A stretch of DNA of 5,918 nucleotides, taken from the NCBI GenBank assembly GCA_017538005.1, contig JAFYJR010000078.1, positions 1-5,918 on the forward strand, given 5' to 3'. Position 1 is the stretch's first letter. Each line of letters opens with the position of its first letter. Under the pieces are notes generated by a model, which worked only from the letters and a program-made list of their open reading frames with translations, made no database searches and was not told the origin of the DNA. Below, one piece after another: positions 1 to 4,077 of this stretch. Made by a program: the position numbers and the translations under genes. This DNA comes from Clostridia bacterium. Its GTDB lineage: Bacteria; Bacillota; Clostridia; Oscillospirales; Acutalibacteraceae.

Positions 1-528
1 TTGAAAAAGCTCTGCGAGAACGCAGGTATAGAGTTTTCAATGTCACCCGAGTTTGACTATGAGGGACAGCCTGTCTCGACGACACGCATAAAGAAGGCAC
101 TCGAGAAGGGCAAGATCGAGACGGCCAACCGCATGCTCGGCCGCCCCTATTCCTTCCGTCTCCAGGTTGTCGACGGCGACAAGCGCGGCCGCCATCTCGA
201 CGCGCCCACAATAAACCAGAAAGCTGATCCGCACATCGTCATACCGAAGTACGGCGTTTACATGAGCAAGGCAACAGTGGGCGACAGGAGTTATCTCGCG
301 ATTACAAACATCGGTGTCCGTCCCACATTCTACGAGGATGCCGAACCGTCCATTGAAACCCATATCCTGGACTTTGAGGGCGACCTCTACGGCAAGTTCG
401 TTGAGATAGCGCTTCTGCGTTTCATCCGCCCGGAGAAGAAGTTCGCTTCTTTCACTGACCTTGAGGTCCAGATAAAGAACGATGAGAAAAAGGTAAGGCA
501 GCTTGCCGAAGAGGCGAGAAACAGATAA
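1..528 (+). CDS. ribF: RibF, bifunctional riboflavin kinase/FAD synthetase, C-terminal part (5' end outside window)
   Basis: Cytoplasmic enzyme that phosphorylates riboflavin to FMN (C-terminal flavokinase domain) and adenylates FMN to FAD (N-terminal domain). Only the last 175 codons are here; the family is about 310 residues long, so the TTG at base 1 is an internal codon, not the start. Window residues 25-30 (VSTTRI) are the ISSTRIR-type end of the FAD synthetase domain. The flavokinase domain follows: LGRPY, a GR..L..PTIN ATP/Mg loop at 63-72, NIGVRPTF at 103-110, and IETHILDF..DLYG from 118, where E119 is the expected catalytic base. Thr70 and Asn72 of the PT.N motif are present. One oddity is Asp67 where the family normally has Gly (LGFPTAN or LGIPTIN). 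The gene ends with TAA; rpsO starts 131 bases on with its own candidate promoter. Identification is firm; catalytic competence is inferred. Confidence 0.95.
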   Translation: MKKLCENAGIEFSMSPEFDYEGQPVSTTRIKKALEKGKIETANRMLGRPYSFRLQVVDGDKRGRHLDAPTINQKADPHIVIPKYGVYMSKATVGDRSYLAITNIGVRPTFYEDAEPSIETHILDFEGDLYGKFVEIALLRFIRPEKKFASFTDLEVQIKNDEKKVRQLAEEARNR

Positions 529-536
529 ATTAATGC

Positions 537-563
537 TTTACTTTTAAAATAAAATATGATAAT
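537..563 (+). promoter_or_regulatory. Candidate sigma-A promoter for rpsO
   Basis: The sequence after the ribF stop is very AT-rich. A TTTACT (537-542, four of six matches to TTGACA) lies 15 bases before GATAAT (558-563, five of six to TATAAT); an overlapping TATGAT (555-560) is an alternative -10 box. A transcript would start near 570, placing the whole foldable leader (580-629) in the mRNA. No hairpin terminator for ribF is visible, so read-through from ribF is also possible. The 15-base spacer is short, so this is only a candidate. Confidence 0.35.
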
Positions 564-579
564 ATAAGCAAGCCCTTTT

Positions 580-629
580 CTCGGAGTACGGCGTATGCCC
601 TTGTGGGATCACCGTTACCGTACCCTGGG
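580..629 (+). promoter_or_regulatory. Possible rpsO leader RNA structure (S15 autoregulatory candidate)
   Basis: Seen: GTACGG (586-591) is a perfect inverted match to CCGTAC (618-623). Beyond one A/C mismatch (585/624), 580-584 can pair with 625-629 through C-G, U-G, C-G, G-U and G-C. An inner small hairpin pairs CCC (598-600) with GGG (605-607) across a four-base loop. Known: S15 represses its own synthesis in several phyla through unrelated leader folds, often recognising a G-U pair next to a G-C pair as in 16S helix 22. Here G583-U626 sits next to G584-C625, which is that kind of step. Inference: this may be an S15-binding leader. The start codon lies 30 bases after the stem, with the Shine-Dalgarno (647-653) outside it. 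CCGT at 612-615 offers an alternative partner for ACGG (588-591). Confidence 0.4.
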
Positions 630-659
630 AGATTGGAAATATTAAATGAGGTGAAAACT

Positions 660-923
660 ATGACACAGGCTGAAAAGCAGGCTATTATGGCCGAGTACGC
701 AACACATGAAGGCGACACGGGTTCTCCCGAGGTTCAAATTGCCGTTCTCACAAAGAGAATCAATGACTTGAACGCTCATCTTAAGGAGCATCCGCATGAC
801 TTCCATTCAAACAGAGGACTTCTGAAGATGGTCGGTCGCAGACGTAACCTTCTTACTTATCTCCAGAAGACAGACATTGAGCGTTATCGTTCAATCGTTT
901 CCAGACTCGGTCTCAGAAAGTAA
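660..923 (+). CDS. rpsO: Small ribosomal subunit protein S15
   Basis: Primary-binding 30S protein that contacts 16S rRNA helices 20-22 and helps organise the platform; it also forms the B4 bridge with 23S rRNA. The product is 87 residues, the usual 87-89 for the family. Matches run through the whole protein: the N-terminal helix, HEGDTGSPEVQIA (16-28), LTKRINDL (30-37), then the S15 signature with His40, His44, Asp47 and Ser50, followed by GLLKMVGRRRNLLTYL and a basic C-terminus. The ATG at 660 is chosen because TGAGGTG (647-653) lies six bases upstream and the protein then begins as S15 should; a GTG at 603 in the same frame would add 19 residues foreign to the family. It is followed by a terminator-like hairpin (932-971) and pnp, the arrangement seen in many bacteria. 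Confidence 0.98.
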   Translation: MTQAEKQAIMAEYATHEGDTGSPEVQIAVLTKRINDLNAHLKEHPHDFHSNRGLLKMVGRRRNLLTYLQKTDIERYRSIVSRLGLRK

Positions 924-931
924 GACAGTGG

Positions 932-971
932 GGCAGATGGCAGCTTTGTCATCTGCCTTAAATTGCTTTTT
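932..971 (+). terminator. Terminator or attenuator hairpin between rpsO and pnp
   Basis: GGCAGATG (932-939) pairs perfectly with CATCTGCC (950-957). A G-U, a C-G and an A-U pair extend this to 11 pairs (932-942 with 947-957) closed by a GCTT tetraloop at 943-946. The tract after it (958-971) is T-rich but interrupted by AAA and GC, ending in five Ts. The stem is strong and the U-run imperfect, so partial read-through into pnp is likely. In E. coli a terminator at this same place lets part of the rpsO transcripts continue into pnp. Confidence 0.75.
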
Positions 972-994
972 AGGAGCACAATTTTCGTAAATTC

Positions 995-1093
995 GGGAGG
1001 CAACCCAAAAGGGATTAGCGGTAAATTAAGGACCCGCGTTTTGTCGGATTTTTAATTTATTGCTAAACCTCAAGGGTTCGCAAACTGCCTCCC
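995..1093 (+). promoter_or_regulatory. Highly structured pnp leader RNA
   Basis: GGGAGGCA (995-1002) is perfectly complementary to TGCCTCCC (1086-1093), closing a domain of about 99 bases. Inside it, bases 1015-1032 can pair continuously with 1049-1066: 18 pairs, four of them G-U. After a C/A mismatch the helix continues with CCG (1034-1036) pairing CGG (1045-1047) and an eight-base loop (1037-1044). Smaller hairpins are CCC-AAAA-GGG (1004-1013) and ACC/GGT (1067-1069 with 1075-1077). An alternative is AACCC (1002-1006) with GGGTT (1074-1078); another is TTGC..AACC (1060-1069) with GGTT..GCAA (1075-1083). The domain ends 12 bases before the pnp Shine-Dalgarno. I recognise no known riboswitch. 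By analogy with E. coli, where RNase III cuts a leader hairpin and PNPase then destabilises its own mRNA, autoregulation is plausible but inferred. Confidence 0.6.
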
Positions 1094-1120
1094 TGAAAAT
1101 AAATAAGGAAGGTAAAAGAA

Positions 1121-3313
1121 ATGTTTGAAAACTACAAGGTTTATGAAACAACCCTTGCGGGCAGACCTCTTCGCCTTGAGACAGGCAAGATGGCAGGTCT
1201 CGCAAACGCCGCCGTTTTCGCAAACTACGGTGAGACAGCCGTACTCTGCACCGTAACGGCATCCGACAAACCCAGAGAGGGTGTTGACTTTTTCCCGCTC
1301 TCAGTTGACTACGAAGAGAAGATGTACTCTGTCGGCCGCATCCCCGGCTCTTTCCAGAGAAGAGAGGGTAAGGCTTCCGAGAAGGCCATCCTCGCCGGCC
1401 GCTGCATAGACAGACCCATCCGTCCTCTTTTCCCGAAGGATATGAGAAATGACTGCTCGGTAGTCGCGACAATCATGTCCGTCGATCCCGACTGCTCACC
1501 CGAGATTACAGCCGCCATCGGCGTTTCTGCCGCTCTTGCCATTTCCGACATTCCCTGGGACGGTCCCATCTCTTCTGTCGATGTAGGTCTCGTTGACGGC
1601 GAAATCGTCATCAACCCCACACTTGAGCAGAGAGCAAACAGCGACCTCAAACTCACAGTTTCCTCAACAGCCGACCTCGTTGCAATGATAGAAGCAGGCG
1701 CGAACGAGATCCCCGAGGACAAGATGTTTGAGTGCATCATGGCAGGTCACGAGGCAAACAAGGAAGTTGTAAAATTCATCAACTCCATCGTTGCAGAGAT
1801 AGGCAAGCCGAAGTTCGAGTTCGAGTCAAATGACCCGGATCCGGCCATTCTCGATGAGATTGAAGCTTTCTGCGTAAAAGACGTTGAGTACGCTCTTGAC
1901 ACAGACGACAAGAACGTCCGTGACGAGCGACTTCTTCCCGTATATGACAAGGTTCATGAGAAATATGACGAGCTCTTCCCCGAGCAGGAAGGCAAAATCG
2001 ACGAGATCATGTACCTTATCCAGAAGCACATCGTCCGCCGCTGGCTCAAGGATGAGCACAAGCGTGTTGACGGCCGCGGCATAGACGACATCCGTCCGCT
2101 TAACGCTGAGGTTGATCTTCTTCCGCGCGTTCACGGTTCAGGTATGTTCACACGCGGACAGACACAGGTTCTCTCCGTCGCCACACTCGCTCCCGTATCC
2201 GATGCCCAGAGACTTGACGGTCTTGATGAGGATACAGAGAAGAGATACATCCATCACTACAACTTCCCGTCATTCTCAGTCGGCGAGACAAAGCCTCCGA
2301 GAGGCCCCGGCCGTCGTGAGATAGGCCACGGCGCTCTTGCTGAGCGTGCGCTTCTTCCGGTAATCCCTTCAGTTGAGGAATTCCCGTACGCCATCCGTGT
2401 AGTATCGGAAGTTCTCTCTTCGAACGGTTCTACATCGCAGGGCTCTGTATGCGGTTCCACACTTGCACTCATGGCTGCAGGTGTTCCGATCAAGGCTCCC
2501 GTTGCCGGTATTTCCTGCGGCCTTATCACAGGCGACCAGGGTGTTTACGGCGACTTCATGACAATGGTTGACATCCAGGGTCTTGAGGATTTCTATGGCG
2601 ACATGGACTTCAAAGTTGCCGGCACTCACAAGGGTATCACGGCCATCCAGATGGACCTCAAGGTTCACGGTCTCACGCCCGAGATTATCAAAGAGGCTTT
2701 CGAGAAGACAAGAAAGGCCCGTATCTACATCCTTGATGAAGTTATGCTCAAGTGTATCCCCGAGGTACGCCCCGAGCTTTCAAAATATGCTCCTAAGATG
2801 CTTACCACAACCATCAGCCCCGACAAGATCGGCGATGTTATCGGCAAGCAGGGTAAGGTCATCCAGAAGATCTGCGCAGAGTGCAACTGTAAGGTTGACG
2901 TCAACGACGAGGGTCAGGTATTTGTATCTGCTCTTGATCTTGAGGACGCGCAGCGCGCAATCTTCATGGTTGAGACCATAGCAAACGATCCCGAAGTAGG
3001 CGCTATCTACAAGGGTGTTGTCACAAGACTCATGAGCTTCGGCGCTTTCGTTGAAATTGCTCCCGGCAAGGAAGGTCTTGTACACATCAGCCGTCTCGAT
3101 GTAAAGCGCACCGAGAAGGTTGAGGATGTCGTAACTGTAGGCGACGAGATTATCGTCAAGGTTATCGAGATAGATGATCAGGGCAGAATAAACCTCTCAC
3201 GCCGCGACGCTCTTATCGAAGTTGAGGGCGCGGTTCCCGAAAACGATATCGAAGATGAGAAACCCCGCGGCAGACAGGGAGGAAACTTCCGTCGCGGAAA
3301 CAACAGAAGATAA
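1121..3313 (+). CDS. pnp: Polynucleotide phosphorylase (polyribonucleotide nucleotidyltransferase)
   Basis: Phosphorolytic 3'-to-5' exoribonuclease that releases nucleoside diphosphates and can run backwards to add tails; it acts as a cytoplasmic trimer in mRNA decay and RNA quality control. The 730-residue length fits the usual 700-740. Order: first RNase PH domain (about 10-145) with GRIPGSFQRREG at 72-83 and DRPIRPLFP at 97-105; helical linker; second RNase PH domain (about 325-545) with RRE at 398-400 and the phosphate-binding SNGSTS loop (Ser437, Thr438, Ser439); metal and catalytic residues Asp490, Asp496 and Lys498 (equivalent to E. coli Asp486, Asp492 and Lys494). Then comes a KH domain with GKQG at 575-578 and an S1 domain (about 627-695) ending in INLSRRDAL. 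An acidic stretch leads to an Arg/Gly/Asn-rich basic tail (about 713-730). Start: ATG with AGGAAGG (1106-1112) eight bases upstream. All key residues are intact, so it should be active. Confidence 0.98.
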   Translation: MFENYKVYETTLAGRPLRLETGKMAGLANAAVFANYGETAVLCTVTASDKPREGVDFFPLSVDYEEKMYSVGRIPGSFQRREGKASEKAILAGRCIDRPIRPLFPKDMRNDCSVVATIMSVDPDCSPEITAAIGVSAALAISDIPWDGPISSVDVGLVDGEIVINPTLEQRANSDLKLTVSSTADLVAMIEAGANEIPEDKMFECIMAGHEANKEVVKFINSIVAEIGKPKFEFESNDPDPAILDEIEAFCVKDVEYALDTDDKNVRDERLLPVYDKVHEKYDELFPEQEGKIDEIMYLIQKHIVRRWLKDEHKRVDGRGIDDIRPLNAEVDLLPRVHGSGMFTRGQTQVLSVATLAPVSDAQRLDGLDEDTEKRYIHHYNFPSFSVGETKPPRGPGRREIGHGALAERALLPVIPSVEEFPYAIRVVSEVLSSNGSTSQGSVCGSTLALMAAGVPIKAPVAGISCGLITGDQGVYGDFMTMVDIQGLEDFYGDMDFKVAGTHKGITAIQMDLKVHGLTPEIIKEAFEKTRKARIYILDEVMLKCIPEVRPELSKYAPKMLTTTISPDKIGDVIGKQGKVIQKICAECNCKVDVNDEGQVFVSALDLEDAQRAIFMVETIANDPEVGAIYKGVVTRLMSFGAFVEIAPGKEGLVHISRLDVKRTEKVEDVVTVGDEIIVKVIEIDDQGRINLSRRDALIEVEGAVPENDIEDEKPRGRQGGNFRRGNNRR

Positions 3314-3343
3314 ATCATAAAATCCCGGAAAGGAGGAAGACTT

Positions 3344-4021
3344 ATGGCTGAAAAGAAGGACAGAAAGTGGGCGAAACCGCTCGGTTTCCTTGTAATCATC
3401 CTTGCCATAGTCGGCGTGGTTTTCATTGTTCTTACAGTGGTCAAATCGTTTACTGCCAAGCAGGCTGCCGCGAGAAAAGCGGAGATGCTTAAGTTCCAGA
3501 CGATGCTTGTCCCTGTTGTAATGAATGACATCTCGGAATTTGACGATATTACAAAAGCCGATATGGGCCAGCTCATTGAGGCTTCCATCTGGTCGATTAT
3601 CAAGAGCGACGTCGCCACGGACCAGTATGAGATTGAAGACGGTATGATCTTCTTCCCGGCAGCGGACGTCGAAGCGAAATACATCTCGCTCTTCGGAGCG
3701 GAGAGGGAGATTGAGCATCAGACGGTAGCGTCCTCCGCGTTTGAGTTTGAATATGACTCGGAGCGGGAGGCCTACAAGGTCCCCATCACGGGCGTCGATG
3801 CCACTTACACTCCGAAGGTCATTGATATGACCGAGAAGAGCAACACGATAGTTCTTACGGTCGCATACCTTTCCGGCAGCGGATTTGTTCAGGATGATAC
3901 GGGCGCCATGGTTGAGCCCGCTCCGAGCAAATACGTAAAGGTGACGCTCAGGGAAAAGGGCAAGGCTTATTACATAAGCGCAATCCAGCCCACGAGCGCT
4001 CCGGAAACAATCAGTAAATAA
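3344..4021 (+). CDS. Unrecognised single-pass membrane protein
   Basis: I do not recognise this 225-residue protein. The N-terminus is short and strongly basic (K4, K5, R7, K8, K11), followed by one hydrophobic segment at about 13-33 with no cleavage motif. This predicts an uncleaved anchor with the N-terminus inside and the remaining 190 or so residues outside. A short Ala/Lys/Arg-rich helix (37-48) follows the membrane segment. The rest is acidic, has no cysteine, and alternates hydrophobic and polar residues in its second half, which suggests a beta-rich fold; the C-terminus is Ser/Thr/Pro-rich. The start is firm: AGGAGG (3331-3336) lies seven bases before ATG. It begins 30 bases after pnp with no terminator between, so it is probably co-transcribed with pnp. 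The long reading frame on the opposite strand is a shadow. Codon use resembles its neighbours, with no sign of transfer. Confidence 0.85.
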   Translation: MAEKKDRKWAKPLGFLVIILAIVGVVFIVLTVVKSFTAKQAAARKAEMLKFQTMLVPVVMNDISEFDDITKADMGQLIEASIWSIIKSDVATDQYEIEDGMIFFPAADVEAKYISLFGAEREIEHQTVASSAFEFEYDSEREAYKVPITGVDATYTPKVIDMTEKSNTIVLTVAYLSGSGFVQDDTGAMVEPAPSKYVKVTLREKGKAYYISAIQPTSAPETISK

Positions 4022-4029
4022 ATTGACGA

Positions 4030-4066
4030 AAGGCATCTTGAATACGGTATTCAAGGTGCCTTCTTT
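4030..4066 (+). terminator. Hairpin between the membrane protein gene and the radical SAM gene
   Basis: Bases 4030-4044 pair with 4048-4062: fifteen pairs with one U-G (4036/4056) and a CGG triloop. It is followed by CTTT (4063-4066), so the T-run counting the end of the stem is only TTCTTT. It has the form of an intrinsic terminator with a weak U-tract. The Shine-Dalgarno of the next gene begins immediately after it (4067), and no separate promoter fits in the remaining gap, so I expect partial termination or a protective 3' structure rather than a full stop. Confidence 0.6.
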
Positions 4067-4077
4067 AAAGGAGAAAC

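Noticed and set aside
603..659. Extended rpsO start at GTG 603
   Set aside because: The added 19 residues do not belong to S15, while TGAGGTG sits correctly before ATG 660 and gives the family length. The stretch is better explained as leader RNA.
963..993. Promoter for pnp (TTGCTT with TAAATT)
   Set aside because: The spacer is 19 bases and the -10 box matches only four of six positions; too weak to report.
996..1030. GGAGG at 996-1000 as the ribosome binding site of a small leader peptide
   Set aside because: No ATG, GTG or TTG lies at a usable distance downstream, and the bases are fully explained as the 5' arm of the closing stem.
995..1093. Known riboswitch or T-box upstream of pnp
   Set aside because: I see no T-box sequence, no purine, TPP, SAM, lysine or FMN consensus core, and no terminator switch before the pnp start; it is reported as an unassigned structured leader instead.
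1026..1472. Minus-strand frame over the pnp leader and 5' end
   Set aside because: Low-complexity Arg/Ser-rich product typical of a shadow frame, antisense to a firmly identified gene.
3197..4054. Long minus-strand reading frame (285 codons) opposite the membrane protein
   Set aside because: It lies antisense to the pnp end and to a gene with an ideal Shine-Dalgarno; its product has no recognisable motif and it has no ribosome binding site that I can see. It is a shadow of codon bias.
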